Source: Acephala macrosclerotiorum
Lineage: Eukaryota; Ascomycota; Leotiomycetes; Helotiales; Mollisiaceae
DNA: 64,000 nucleotides
Assembly (NCBI GenBank): GCA_014904845.1
Contig: MU119286.1
Location: 124,001-188,000, forward strand
Reading direction: 5' to 3'
Shown here piece after piece: positions 34,244 to 49,277 of this stretch (within the stretch, counting starts at the first letter, position 1; each line of letters opens with the position of its first letter). The translations under genes were made by a program, and so were the position numbers. The notes under the pieces were generated by a model. The model had not been told where the DNA came from. It did not search any database and was given only the letters and a program-made list of their open reading frames with translations.

Positions 34244-36664
34244 CTACCAGAGCTCAAAATCTTGTATTACCAAAGTCCCGTTTTCGATATCGGGCACAAC
34301 TTCTCCGGACATGATTCCGTCAAAGTAGGCTTCTCCAATCACGTCGTAATGCTGGTCCACACGACGAAGAATCATAGGGATAGGACATCCCGGAATGACA
34401 CAGACAAGGTCACCAGGCAGAGACTTCTCAGGCGTTTGTCCAACACAACCAGCATTGGTGAAAGCCAGGCAACGAGCGGTCCAAATTCCATCGAGAACAG
34501 TTGTGAGAAATGAATCATCTCGCCATCTCGAACCCGTCGTTGTGTCCGAGAAGATTGAAGTCTCCACCCGATGATGGATCCGCCGAAGCCAATCATCGAA
34601 GGCAGAAGTCTGTTCATCCGAGAGTTGTTGATCGTCTATCCTTAAGATCGCTCTCAGCAGAAGTTTGCGGACATTGACTTCGTTTCCGTGTCGATCTTGC
34701 AACGCGTTCAGCATGCTAAGAAGGTCGACCTCGAACTTTGGACACACGAAAGAAGATGATCCGTGAACGAACTTGCCAGTAATCATATCGATGTTATCCC
34801 AAATGACCCCTTTGACTGTCATTGTGCGAAGATCGTCTGAGAAGAGCGCGGCAGCTTCCATTCCACGCGATGCGCCAAAATTATATTGCAGCGTCGCACT
34901 TCCATACTTTGAACCAAGACGGGTGGTGACAACAGGAAAAGTCAACAGTGGAAAGTGAGTCTGCTGTGACCAATCTGGTGTCCAACTTCGATTGATCTGA
35001 TCCCCTCTGTTGGTGCAAGCGCTCAGGATGCCTAATTGCTTCGTACTTGTGACGATAGCGCAAACAAGACTGGCGTACACGTCTTGAATTGAGGCATCGT
35101 AGTCGACAATAAGGAGGTCTCTCTCGAGACCTACAAGATTCTCGTTGTTATTTGATTCTTCGAGCAACCCGAGAATTGCGTAGATTTTGTCGCGTGGATC
35201 GGAGGATTCTGTGATTCGGAGTCTGCTAAGCCAGAAATTGATGTAGGTGTCATTGGCATTTATTCCATTCTCAGAGGCGACTGTGAAGGTTTTCTTGAGA
35301 TGTGTCAAGGATGCGAAGGCTCTGAAGCCACGTACGAAATCGGCAGACATTCGATGAAAGATGGCGTAAGCTGAAGCCGATCTTGCCTCTGGAGATTCTG
35401 TGTTGTACTTGCCGAGTGACCCCATATCGTGTTCCTGTGCCTCTAGTCGCTCCATCATGGCTTTGAATTCAGTGCCGTAAAGTGCCCATGTTCCTCGGAA
35501 CTTCAAGACCTTGGCCATCTCCACGAATGTCTCCATCACGCCATGAGACATCTCATGGGAACCGCACATCCAGATTGCCCGATCCTTCGATCCAACAATG
35601 TACTCTTGAACGATCCATGTGCGCTTGAACCACTGTCGACTATAGAATCTGGCTAGAGCCACCCAAGTTGCCATGAATTCGGATTGCGATGTCTGACTGG
35701 ACACCCATTCAACAGCCTTCTCAAGACCATCTTGATTGGCGTGCTCATGTGTCTTGGAGATAAAGCCAATTGCTCTATCGCTCTCATGCCGGTCCTTCCC
35801 TAGCCAAATTACAAGCCTCGACGCGCGCTTGTATATTCGTCGCATGAGACCGACTTGTTCCGCACGCTCATGGGGATCCTCTTGATTGATGCAGATGGCG
35901 TCAATCCACAAGGTGCGGGGCAGCATTGCCAGTCTCTTTCGACCTTCCTCGGTGATGTTTTCGTCGATGAGTTTTTGCATCATTGCTAGTCTTCGACACC
36001 ACATCTCATCGAGTGCGGTGGCATCAATATCTTTGTCGTTCAAGATTCTAGAAGAGAAGGCCTCTCTTGAATCCCCAGGTTGTGGTTGGAGATCCAGACC
36101 AGGTCTCGATGCACACAGCAGAATCCACTCCGCGACAGCTTCGCCATAGCAGGACGGAATAGATTTCAAGCCATATTGAGTGAAGCAGCGTGAGCCAGGG
36201 ATCGTTGCGATAGCCTCGAATCTCTCCAAAAGGATGTGGAGCGCAAGTTTGGGGTCAGACGGGAGAGGAAGCGGGAGGTCTTGTCGAAGTCTGCGCAAGG
36301 CTGCATGGAGATTTGGAGTGACCAGAAGTTCTTTACCATCGATACGAATGATTTCTGTAGCCAGCTCCTGTCCCCAAGTATAAGACAGAGCTTCTGGAGT
36401 GCCACATTTGACAATCGGCTTCTTGATCAGGTGACACGATATTGGGTCTTCTCCAGATCCAGGGAACAATTGAAGAACACGGATTTCATCGTGCTTGAGA
36501 AGAGAATAGCGGTATTTGGGATCATTCCGATACAGACCTCTGGAGAAGACGCGGAATTGGCGGGTGAGTTCCAAGGCAGCGCTCCTCGTCCACCCTAGAA
36601 TCCACAGCACCAGCCAGCACGTACGACGAAAGAGGCGAGTGAGAAGGGTTCGTGCCAAGTCCAT
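34244..36664 (-). CDS. HET-domain protein with internal insertion (intact)
   Basis: Single-exon, 806-residue HET protein from ATG 36664. The N-terminus has a hydrophobic stretch (CWLVLWILGW, residues 16-25). The HET core is split: PEALSYTWGQE at about 90-100 and LPRTLWIDAICINQEDPHERAEQ at about 248-270 are separated by roughly 115 extra residues (131-246), where most HET domains have about 30-40. Downstream are LMRRIYKRASRLVIWLG, QWFKRTWIVQEYIVG, ESSDPRDKIYAILGLL, DYDASIQDVYASLV, SWTPDWSQ and the C-terminal PGDLVCVIPGCPIPMILR module. No lesion. Divergent from rif1 with a 535-bp spacer. Predicted role: allorecognition-triggered cell death. Confidence 0.92.
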   Translation of the reverse strand: MDLARTLLTRLFRRTCWLVLWILGWTRSAALELTRQFRVFSRGLYRNDPKYRYSLLKHDEIRVLQLFPGSGEDPISCHLIKKPIVKCGTPEALSYTWGQELATEIIRIDGKELLVTPNLHAALRRLRQDLPLPLPSDPKLALHILLERFEAIATIPGSRCFTQYGLKSIPSCYGEAVAEWILLCASRPGLDLQPQPGDSREAFSSRILNDKDIDATALDEMWCRRLAMMQKLIDENITEEGRKRLAMLPRTLWIDAICINQEDPHERAEQVGLMRRIYKRASRLVIWLGKDRHESDRAIGFISKTHEHANQDGLEKAVEWVSSQTSQSEFMATWVALARFYSRQWFKRTWIVQEYIVGSKDRAIWMCGSHEMSHGVMETFVEMAKVLKFRGTWALYGTEFKAMMERLEAQEHDMGSLGKYNTESPEARSASAYAIFHRMSADFVRGFRAFASLTHLKKTFTVASENGINANDTYINFWLSRLRITESSDPRDKIYAILGLLEESNNNENLVGLERDLLIVDYDASIQDVYASLVCAIVTSTKQLGILSACTNRGDQINRSWTPDWSQQTHFPLLTFPVVTTRLGSKYGSATLQYNFGASRGMEAAALFSDDLRTMTVKGVIWDNIDMITGKFVHGSSSFVCPKFEVDLLSMLNALQDRHGNEVNVRKLLLRAILRIDDQQLSDEQTSAFDDWLRRIHHRVETSIFSDTTTGSRWRDDSFLTTVLDGIWTARCLAFTNAGCVGQTPEKSLPGDLVCVIPGCPIPMILRRVDQHYDVIGEAYFDGIMSGEVVPDIENGTLVIQDFELW

Positions 36665-37199
36665 GACTGCTTTGAGTCGTCAAGGCCTGAACGAACATTT
36701 TGCAGCAGTCGGAGAGAAAAGACGAGGTCTGCCTTGATAAATTTGGGATGAAGAGGCGCGGTTAGATGAGCACGAGAAAGGCGAGGTGTAAAACCCTGTA
36801 GAGACAATAGCAACAATGAGAGATAATGAAGGAAACTTCGCACGTCTTCGAGAATGAGTTCGATCCTGCAGGGAGTCAATTGCAAGATCAATCAGCGAAA
36901 GGATGTTGATGAGATTTGACATGCCAATCACGTGCGGGTTAAAGTGGTTCACGGTCGCGCGACTGCTGCACGCGCTGATCCTGGCGCATCGCGTTTTTTG
37001 GTGTTGCTGCTTTTTTCCGACATCGACCTGGTCTGCACGCGATTTCAAGCATTCACGGGCCGCCCCCTTCTCCTCGAGGAGTGCCAACAACAACTCGATT
37101 AGAGACCTGCATATACCACGAATTCCTGGAGATATCGTGTCAAGAGATGAGCCTCGATGCGGTGTGTAAGACATCGAGATAGCCTCCGAGCTCGCAGTC
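36665..37199. promoter_or_regulatory. Divergent promoter, HET gene / rif1
   Basis: 535 bp between two start codons, no supported gene. A CACGTG core occurs near 36929 (ATCACGTGCGG). Confidence 0.4.
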
Positions 37200-40100
37200 A
37201 TGGTAGAGTCGGCATCTGTTTCGACATTACCGCCTACCCTCCCAGCAAGACCTCCTACACCTCCTCGAGAATCTTCGAACAATAAGACAAAGACGAATTT
37301 CCTTGAACGATTCGTACAATCGTCTTCCATTAGACGATCCTCTGCTCCGACTTCCTCGACTTTCACGCCGGACTCCTCTGCAGAATCACCAAATACATCA
37401 GGGTCATCTAGGAAGAGGGTTGGATTTGCAGACTTGGCTCAATACAACGAGCCTCCCACAGTGTCCTTCGATGGCAAGGGCGTCTTGAAGCACGCTGTTC
37501 AACCTCTGCCGCCATCTGCAGAACGGAAACCCTCCAAGTCGATTTTGAAGGCGCATAATGCGACCCAAGAACCGGAATCGCCTGGCATAGACAACAGCTC
37601 GACGCTTCTTCCCCTACACCATTACGCTACCTTCGCCAAGATGCTCGAATCCATCGTCCAGCAGTTGACAGGGAAGGATAGGAGCTCCAAGGTTGATGCC
37701 TATCTGATGCTCTCTGGGTCTCTAAAGGCATCCGACAATGTGCCAGATGCGAAGGCATTGAAGGATAGGATGGGGCTGATATGTCAATATATCGAGAGGG
37801 ATCTCACACAGAAGCTCGAAAATGGGAAGCCGGACTCGAGTCTCATCGTCAACGCTTTGACTTTGCTAGGCTGCTTCCTCCACAAGCCCACCATCGCCGA
37901 ATCTTTTCCTACCGACTTCACCGTACACCTTGCCGATCATGCTATCAAAGTATTCGAAGATGGGTCTATGTCGAAGGAGGTCACCCGGCATTTGATGTTT
38001 ATACTGGCACAGCAGAAGTTTTCATCCAAGGTGATGAACCAGGAACGAGTGGGCAAACTGATCACGGCGCTGCACAGCATCGAAGAACGAACCAAGGGAA
38101 AGAGCATTGTGCAGAGCCGATTGCAGATCTACAGAACACTTCTCCGGCAATCACGAGCTCATATGATAACCCATACCGTCTGGATTGAGGATCTCCTAAG
38201 CGACATGCTGAGTAGTCTCAAGGATATTCGAACAGCGGCAATCATGTTTGGTCTGGAGGCTGGGTTTAGTCTGGGAACGGAGAATACTGTATCGAGGAGT
38301 GTGCAGAACGTTTTCAAAGGAGAACATCCAGAAGGAGAGAAGTTCGCCGACTACTACATCGAGCGATTGAAGACGTGGAACAAGAACAAGGAGGACAGCG
38401 CGGCAGTCCCACAGATCTGGAGTGTTGTGATCTTGTTTCTTCGCTCAAGTCCAAAGCTTCTCGAACAGTGGCAGTTCTTCCCAGCATTCCTTGGAGTACT
38501 ATCAGCTTGCTTTAATGTAGCCGACAATCAGACCAGGACGGAAGCCCACTATGCCTGGAATCGATTCATCTATACCGTTCGACCCAACGAAAAAACCTCC
38601 TTAAAATTCAAGACAGTCCTACTCCAGCCACTCTCGACTCAGCTCAAACGCAAGTCCTCAACTGGACGCAAGAGAACATTTGGCAGCATCTACACTCTCT
38701 TATACTACGCACTCAGTCCAAGATCAACGCCCACCGAGTTGGACATGTATTGGGACGAATATCTTGCCCCGATTATTGAGGAGTGCTTGGCCCCATCCAA
38801 GAAGGAGAATCTCGTATCCGAGATGTCCAAACAAGATGCTGTCGAAGCCTGCCGCATCCTTCAGTCCCTGTTTGACATTAAGACCCCTCGAAAATGGAGC
38901 GAAACTCGTGCGATGGATAATCTGGTGCAGAATGGCATGGACGCGACAGAGCTACCAGCTCTTGACTCAAAGTGGCTGCGCAAGAATCATGCTCGTGTCT
39001 TTGGCCTGTTGACTCCTCTCTTGCAGACCTTGTACTGGGATCTTCAGGAAGACTCTGCTATCACACGACTCTGGCAATCTTATATTACTTCTATCGCTTC
39101 GCCGGCCGTAATGGAGGTCAAAGTGTCAATCGACACGATGTCTTGCATTGCCTCTCTTTTCAGCTTACTTGTCAAGCTCTGGGCAGTGGGTCCAGAGAGT
39201 TTGGGTTCATTGTGTTCTTCAGCAGCATCCAACAAGCATGTTGCATTCTGGCAAGGCTTTGAGATGATCTTGACGACAATGATCGAAGGGTTAGGTATCC
39301 AAGCGTTTTCAGAGAAGAATCTTTCCATCAAGCACAACGATTTCATTGCTGTTGCGACACCGTCTCAATTGCCCACAAAGCTTCGTCTGGAGACGAAATC
39401 TCCACTTCTTCACCTGATATGTATTCTTTCGAATCCCTCTTCGAAATTGGCATTCGATCATGGATTTCCACAAATGACGTACAACGTTTTGCGCCCCTTC
39501 TTCGATAAGAAGCCATCGAAGCAAGCACGACTAGCTTTCATCCGGGAATTGACATCACTATTGCCCACCGAAGGCACGCCGTCTGCCAAATCACTCTGGC
39601 AGGCCTTTGCAGACTTGGCTGTCCTCGCCACAGATACAAGGGAGAAGAGCGAGTCAGAGATATCAAGAGAAACACCGCTTGGTACCGACTACCGGAACGT
39701 GGTGAGCATTCTAGAGGCTGGGATCCAGTATTCTCCACAGCGACCACTGCCGAGATGGAAGCCTCTTTTTGAAGCTCTCGTCGTGTCCGCAACCCTCGAT
39801 GCTGGAGATTCCGGTAAAGCTATTGCTGTACTGGAGCCGCTGGCAAAGTCTCTCAAAGCTAGAGGCTCGACTTCTGAATACTTCGGCTTGTCCTACTTAT
39901 CAATCTTGCTTGGAAAGGCCACCTACCCCAAGGACCGCCAAGCCCTCGATGGGGCCGAACGAAAACTTTGGGGCTCGGTACAATCGAATACAAAAAAGTT
40001 CGACCCCTACAATGAGCTTTATACATACACCCTGTCAAGTCTCGAATCTGCATATAGAACCTTCTCCAAAAATCACATCCTCGAATACGCAGACATCATT

Positions 40101-43100
40101 TCATCTCTCTCCGGTCTCCTAGGACGTTGTCCAACTCAGCTACTGGATGTCGTTCTTGTAAAGCTCCAATCTGGCATTGCCCTCTGGATCGCCGACTGGG
40201 AATCGAATCTTAGTGGAGGTAATGCACTGGGCACGGCTGTAAGTTGTCTTGAATCTTAATGTCAGAAAAACTAACATTTTTAGATCATGTCTTTGTGGGG
40301 GCAAATCTGCAAACTCATACCGAAACTCTGTCAGCAATATACACACACAAAGACCTTGCGCGAACTGGAAGTTCTCATTTGCGCTGGGCTTGAGAGCAAG
40401 CACAAAACCATCGTCAATAGTACTATCGGAATGTGGAACTCAACCTTTGGCCCCTGCAAAGATGGTCTAGAATATCCCCCAAAGGCCAAAGATGCTCTGC
40501 TGAGACTTCACACTGTCGTTGAACTTCAGTTACCACACTTCCCGGAGAGCTTGGACAGCGTGGTCTCAACAGGTCACCGCCAACAAGTCAATCTAGGATT
40601 TCAACCAGACGAGTCCAGCCAGTACTCGGGCTTCTCATCGATGGATTCAGCAATCAACAAATACCTTAGACCTAGAACTTTACAAAACTTGCGATCGCGC
40701 GAATCAACCCCTCAGGTCATCATTCCCGTCAATCGGACTCTGTCTCTAAAGCGATCACGGGGGGAAACTCCCGAAGGAAGTCGCAGGAAGTCAAAGAAGC
40801 GAGATGTAACTCCAAGAATGCGGCACGATGACTCGCAGATACAGTTCGAGGCCATACCTTCGTCGTCGCCTGCCATGGACAGGGTGGTTGATTCCCAACT
40901 GTTGACAGAGAAGCAGAAAGAGGTCAGGGAACGACAACAAGCAGACGCTGGAATGTTTCCGGACTTGCGATCGAGTCCGAGACCTAAGGGCAGACTACCC
41001 GAATCTGAAGATGCCGAGGCAGAGCTCCCTCGGCACCGATCATCTTCTGTGTCCTCGAAGCTTCGCGAGAAGATCTCCCAAGCTGACAGAGAGACCACGC
41101 CAACTGTCATTATACCCAGCGACGATGACAACGGGTATGTGCAATCATCGCCTACGCCCACTCGGTCATTACGGGGTCCTGCCGATGGCCCTCCCTCGTC
41201 TCCTCCAGAGAGTGCTGTGAAGCGGAAGGTTCCAGTGGTTGGTGAACAGATCTCCTCTTCTCCGCCTGAGGGCTCACCGGAACCAGAAAATGTGGAATTC
41301 ACATCTGCTCCACTGGAGGCTGAAATGGTGAAAGAGCCAGAGGAGCCAGAACCAGCGCCTTCTTCTCCTCGTGAAAACGCAAAAGTGAATGATATTGACG
41401 ATGCTCTTATGGAGACTACGGAGATTGAGCCCGATAAAGGTGATGTGGTGTCTAGCGCCGACTTCGGCTTGGATACTAAAACCAACACTGCCATGTTAAA
41501 GGATCCTTCTGCGGACATTGCTCAAGAACCAGTCCACAATACCACAACATCAATGGCCCACTCAGCTCAAGTTGATCCCGATGCTTTGCAAATCAAGCCT
41601 GATCTTTCTACATTCGATATGTCGACTTTTGAACGAAGTAGCTCCCCGGCTGAGGATCCTTCTGATCAACTTCGCGCGTCTCAGATCGAACACGAAGCCG
41701 CGATGGCATCCAGGGCTGCAGAAGCTGGGGCTGACCAGGTCTTACAACCACTTTCTATCGTAGAATCAACACAAGATTCTGTGCCCAGCTCTATTGCTGC
41801 TCTCGAAATAGTGCCTGTTGACGACCCTGAAATCCCGGGTACTCCTGTTCGACACGGCCCGGAATCAAAAGACCAGCAGACGCCCAGGACTCCCCAATAC
41901 GTCGACGCCTTGACCAGTCCCCAAGGTTCTGATAAGAACGATGTATTTGAGGATGCAGTTTCTTCCCCAAGACCCAACATCCCCAAATTGCGCAAAGCGC
42001 AAGATGCGTCGTCGTCGCCTCTCAGCGATCTTGACGAGTCTAGCATGTTACGAGTGATGGCTGAGTATGATCAGGCATCCAGCAAGCATGTTTCCTTCCT
42101 CGACGACAAAGAGAATGAACCACGTCGCACACGATACTCCCCGTCAAAGAACGGTTCAGAGATATCTTCCCCGAGTATGTCGATTTCTGCACCCGTCCGC
42201 AAGTCCGCTATGCGAAAGCCATCCGGCCTTCGACAATCCTCACCAACCGACAATGAAATACCTGAGGTCGAACAACTCCAAACATCTTCGGTTCCTTCAT
42301 TGATACCAGAAACTCCTGCACCAAAGCCCGTTGAACCTCTCCAGTCCATCGATCTTAACAAGGCTGCCGATCCAGTCGAGCCAATGGCCGAGCCAGTTGT
42401 GCGATACTACTATGATGATGGGGTGGAAGTCAACATGGATGAAACGATCATCGTTGATACATCCGCTCTGGAGCGTGAAGGATGGTTTCGGGCTGCCAAG
42501 CGTAGCCCGCGTAAGAAGGGTGTAAAGAGGAAGCATTCCGAAGATCTTGGTAGTCAGGAGGGCAATGTCGAGGATGGTATATTATCAACGCCCGTGGTAC
42601 AAGACAGCACAAGGCTAACATTCACAGCTCCCTCTACACCAACCAAGAAGTCAGCATCTCCCGCCAAGAAGAAATCTAGAGGAAGGCCAAAGAGGATTCA
42701 ACCCAGCAGAGGATCACTGACCCCCAACAGAGGATCGCAGGTCAGTGTGAACTTTGGAAGCTCGCAGGAAATTTCGGCAATTCAAAGCTTCACATCGGTG
42801 GACTTTGACACATCAATGGCGGACACAGACGATGGCATGGACAGGACGGAGGCATCGATTGTTAATAAGCCATCAACGTTGGAGGAAGACAAGAAGGAAG
42901 AGGGGATGCAGGATGTACTGCAGGAGGCAGAAGTCCTGGCTACCGCAGACGAGCCAATAGAGGAGCGATTGACCGATGCCAATCCCATGGATACGTCTGC
43001 AGTCGAGGAAGACATCGTTATGGATACCATTCTTCAGGAGAGAACGACTAGTCCTGATGCTTATATCGTTGCAGAGACGACACTTGGCGACAGCAGCTCG

Positions 43101-43619
43101 TTCCATGAGCCAAGTTCGGAATCCAACAAGTCTAAGGTTGGGACTCCTCAGGAGATTAAGCCCGCTAGTGCCGACGAAGTTCTCATATCTAAAATGAATA
43201 TCGAGAAACCGAAGTTGGACGATGAGGCAGCGGTCGAACAGCACGATCCGAACGCACAAGCTACATCTGTTGAGATTACCAGCGATACTGCAATATTGCA
43301 AGTGACGGACGATATCCAGCAAAGCAGACATGTCGAAGTTAGTGGGAGACTTGAGGATGTCATTCAAGAACAGACAGAGAGAAGAGATGAGCCAGCTGTT
43401 CAGGAGTTTGACCCACCTGCACTGATCATGTCTGTTCCTCCGGAGAAGTCAGCAGTCACGATGCAGAGTATGAAGGACAAACTTCAAAGTTTGATTACGG
43501 ATCTACGCAGTGCGGTACTGAGTAGGAGAGACGTCAGCGAATTGGAAGACATGTTTATGGATGCCAAGAGAACTCTGTATGATGCGGAATCGCGAGGGCG
43601 TCAATCGGCGGATATGTGA
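37200..43619 (+). CDS. rif1: Telomere-length and replication-timing regulator Rif1
   Basis: Nuclear HEAT-repeat protein that recruits PP1 phosphatase to origins and telomeres. Two exons, 37200-40238 and 40284-43619, joined by a 45-nt phase-0 intron, encode about 2,124 residues. The Rif1 N-terminal domain starts near residue 140 (YATFAKMLESIVQQLTGKDRSSKVDAYLMLSGSL as two adjoining blocks) and continues as alpha-helical repeats to about residue 1100. The second half is largely disordered, acidic and rich in SP/TP sites (SSPRP, TPTKKSASP, SPTPTR). PP1-docking motifs are visible near the N-terminus: RVGF (73-76) and SILK (114-117). A second pair, HVSF (about 1615) and SAMR (about 1654), lies in the disordered tail. 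Confidence 0.9.
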
Positions 43620-45445
<1,826 letters not shown>

Positions 45446-48400
45446 GGGGTGAACTGATGGGGGAAGCTGACGGGTATCACACAATGGCAGGGGATATCGG
45501 TTGAGCATGGTATACAGGCAACCATGGGACAAGTGCGACATGGGTGGGGTTGGCGGACGGCGGTGGCTTGATTGACCGAATGGCGAACTGCGAGGAGGCA
45601 TGCTCTTTCAGCACTTCATGGATATGGATGAAGATATGAAATCTCGAGTTAATGAGATTTCCTGCGTTATTTTCACTGATCTTTCCTACTTTTCTGGCAA
45701 GTGCCTGTCTTTGCCTTCAATTCGGTCTCTCATTCAGGTGAATCGCATACGGCTGCCTTGCTCCGCTTCTATTCCGCTCCTTCCGTTTCGCAATTTCGAG
45801 TTTCGAAGCCAGCGTTCCCTCACATTTAAAAGAATCCCAAGAACCCCGCCACAATCTCGTTGGCAAGGCAGCAACAGAGAGAAGATAATGATTTGGTTGA
45901 TGTTTTGGGGCACGGTGGGGTCATCACCGCATTCAAGACCTTTTGAAATTCCTTCGAAAGAAGCTGCATGTTTGCAGCCATACTCTCTTTATATCTACAA
46001 AATCAGCAATATTTCGTTTATCAACAACAATTTCCAGTATATTGGACGAGTAGTGTGTAGACATGAGAGGGAAGCCTTTAGTCCCGTGCCTTTTGCTATC
46101 ATACCTTTCGAATGCTATCAAGTTGTATTTCTTGACGCTACAAGCTCACTGCGCAAGCTGCTTGTATCTTGGAATTCATAATCTTGATATCTGGGAAGGA
46201 CTTGGATGCAATAGGATCCTGGGTACTCTTTGCCTCGGCTAGATCACTCGTCACTGGAAGGAGGTTCTGCGGCACTCCAGTGTAGAGCCATTTCCCTGAC
46301 TGCTCCTCGATCTGAATCTTTCTTGATTAATACAGACCAGCTGTTGAAGATCTTCTATCCCTTCAACCCCAAATTGTAAGGCTGTAAACTGCAGACAGAA
46401 GCAGGTCAAAGGCAGGAATGCTACGCGATTTTGAGTGATTGAATTGGTCAGTTTTGCCGAAACCACTCAAAGTTCACAGATATACGCCGCCTTTGTATGC
46501 AAAACTTAGAACCGTACAACTCGGGATGGAATGGATATAGCTTCTGCTGTAAAGTTGTTTTGAAGTTTGAGTGGGTCCTTTGGCACTTTCTGCGGACCTT
46601 GTTAGTCTTGGTGCAGTCATCGGCGAACTTCGTCTTCCTCGACTCCAGTTACTGTCTTAACTCTCGATCATGAAATCAACACAACTTGCGCTCGAGTAAC
46701 GCTCCCCTCCGTCTTCAATAAAAAGGCCGTCTCGACCAGCACTGCTTGTAAACGATCGAGAACAAGGGTGAAGGAAAGAAGGAGAAGGTGGTTCCACGAG
46801 GAATGGCTCGAACGGAGAAACAAGACATATGGCGTAATACGAACGCCCTTTCCGAGATCTCTTGGCTAACAGAGTTCTCGTCCATTAATCCCGCAGCTTT
46901 AGAGATTCTTTGTGCATCTGTTCATTTGAAGCTGAAATTGCGGTCGATAACAGGATGGCAGTTGAAACAACCATGTTGACATGAAACGAGCCCTGCCTAG
47001 ATTTGAGACACGAAACAAAGCTTCGAAACTCGGCGCAAACTCTTTGGTGTTACTGCTTAATTCTATCTCTTCTATCGAGTTTGGCCCTTGAAATTCGGTC
47101 ATCACAGCCACCGTAGGCCCGCGCGGGTGTGGGCGAAGATGATATTCGAGGTCTAGCTCAAGCAGTTGCCATGTAGCAAGGGCACAGGAGATAGTCCATT
47201 TATAGTGCAAGAGCTTGACCTCACGTTTTGCATTTGCTCGCCAGCTCGAGACGTTAGCGCTTCATACATAAGACTTGGCTGGGAATCCTTTTAGTAGTTA
47301 ATTTTGCTCTCCTCTTCTAATGCCGAGTAACTGTCATAGTGTAGATTTAGTTGCCGTTAAGTGAATGGTCATATTCCATACAAGTACTCGATCGACGTTT
47401 ATGCAACTCTACCTTCTCTATAAAAACCCTCACTCCTTGGAGTAGACATTGATCACGGATCTTCACTACCTCCTAGATATGGAGCCACCATACCACGGTC
47501 TGTGGGTTGGATTCGATAGTGTGGGATACGTATTCTATCCATTTGAGATATTCAAGAGCTTCCATGCTCTTTCTGTGAAATTAACATCCTGTAATTTCGT
47601 CTGATTCTCTCGTTCACCCCGTTTGAGCTTTGCTACTCTGTTGAATCTTGACAATGAACAAACTCGTTACAGCACGCTATTCTGGCTCAAGTTCGAACAA
47701 GAGCTTGATAACTGTAGAGGGGTGTTTATTGCGTTTTTTGTTTCGCGCTATGAAGATTGTTATGCACGAACTGTTTAGAAGTTGGGCAAGGGGATGTTAC
47801 GCTACGGGTAGCGTCGGCGTTTCCTCTATCGATTGTGTGACTTGATGAGGTTGTATCGTACCTCGAGTTGTTTGAATGGATTTTATACCTCTTTCGAATG
47901 GGGGTAGAGGTTTACAGCGCTGGCATGGGGTTTGAATCGTTGATTATAGTATATTCACTGCGTTAGGCGATCAGTTTTTTCCAAGTGATCAGCTACGTCA
48001 ATCAAGTTGTCGCAAATCTTTGAAATTTTTCTTTTATAAGTAGAGATACCTGAGGGGGAGCAGTTAGCAATAGCTACTTCAACCAAAACTTCTTTTATGT
48101 GGATCATGGGCCAGAAGAAAGTCTTCAGATACTTGACACAGGAGTTTGTGGGGACTCATACGCCTAGCCCTAGAAAAAACTTGACTTCCGTCCTCGACTT
48201 GTATTAAGATTGTTGATAGTGAGGAAATATCGATAGTGAGAGATTTAAGTCTAGGCGGATGAAAAAGGTATAGGATCGCGATGAAAATTCTAGCAGTTCT
48301 TACATGCAAGCTTGCGAGTACTGGAAGCAATGAAGGTCAATAGTGATAACCATTCAAGCCTCGAGCGGGGCTTCCTCCGATGAATGTAACGTATCATATG

Positions 48401-49277
48401 CCCATGAGGTCGTACTTCTTTATCCTTGATTATTGGCTCCTCGTTATATAGTTCTCCAAGCACACTAGAATCCTTATCCTTCGACTCGCAGCCTTTTGGC
48501 TTCGTCATTTCGATACCTAAATTGCGATTGCCTCTATTTCGAGTTAATTCACCTTTATCAAGACATTCGGTCTGCGAGCACCGATTTGACTTCCATTCCC
48601 TTTCCTTGGAGCCGCGGAGGAGTATAAATGGAATCCAAATATTATCTTCAGGGGGATCAGTCCATCACCACCAACCACTACCGTTGTCGCATTGTTAGCA
48701 GCGCAGTGGAGGCTTCTATGATGCAGAAACTGTATTTCTAGAGATCTCATCATCTTAGGTCTCGCTGTTCTTTCTCTTTTGAGACATCTGATCATTGGGT
48801 ATAATCAGAAACGAGCAATTTTGCTATCACGTTTGCTGCTGCTGTCACTTTTGTCTGTATTTCAAGCGAGAATCTAATGAACTGTACCGTGCTTGATTGG
48901 CAGTAATCAAGGCCTGAGTGCGAGGCTCGACGAGATGTAGCCTGTCGGTGATTCTATTGACAGGTGCTAAGAGCACATTTGAGCGAAGTCTTCTCCACTT
49001 CTTCGGCTTCGAAATCGACTTCAATGTTCCCAATACGCTTATGTTCATCTTCGTCGTCTCCGCTCAACTGGGCTCCTCTATACCTACGATGAATGGTTCG
49101 GCTCGTCGGGGCTAAGGACTTCAGGTGCTGGGTACAATTGGCAACACATAACCACCCCAAAATTCATCTCAGGCCTGAGTGCGCAGTGCAAAAGAAGCCA
49201 TGCTGGAATTCATCATTGAATACAGGGTATCTATTCCAATTATATGAGATGCATGTGTTCTGAGAAACGTCTAAAAG
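45446..49277. other. Gene-poor region with possible relics
   Basis: 3.8 kb without a supported gene. The longest plus-strand frame (45600-46181, 193 codons) has no family motif, signal or homologous look and is probably chance. Minus-strand frames near 48508-48079 contain an LRR-like HPPRLKSLTIDISSLSTI and might be an F-box-type relic. Otherwise nothing is recognised. Confidence 0.45.

Noticed and set aside
36680..37366. 228-codon minus-strand open frame over the HET/rif1 spacer
   Set aside because: Overlaps the rif1 start antisense and has no recognisable content; better read as spacer plus shadow.
40712..41518. 268-codon minus-strand open frame
   Set aside because: Antisense shadow of the low-complexity Ser/Pro/Glu-rich part of rif1; its own composition is a Ser/Gly/Val artefact.
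45600..46181. 193-codon open frame with an ATG
   Set aside because: No family motif, signal peptide or protein-like composition, and no splice or neighbour support; likely chance in a gene-poor region.
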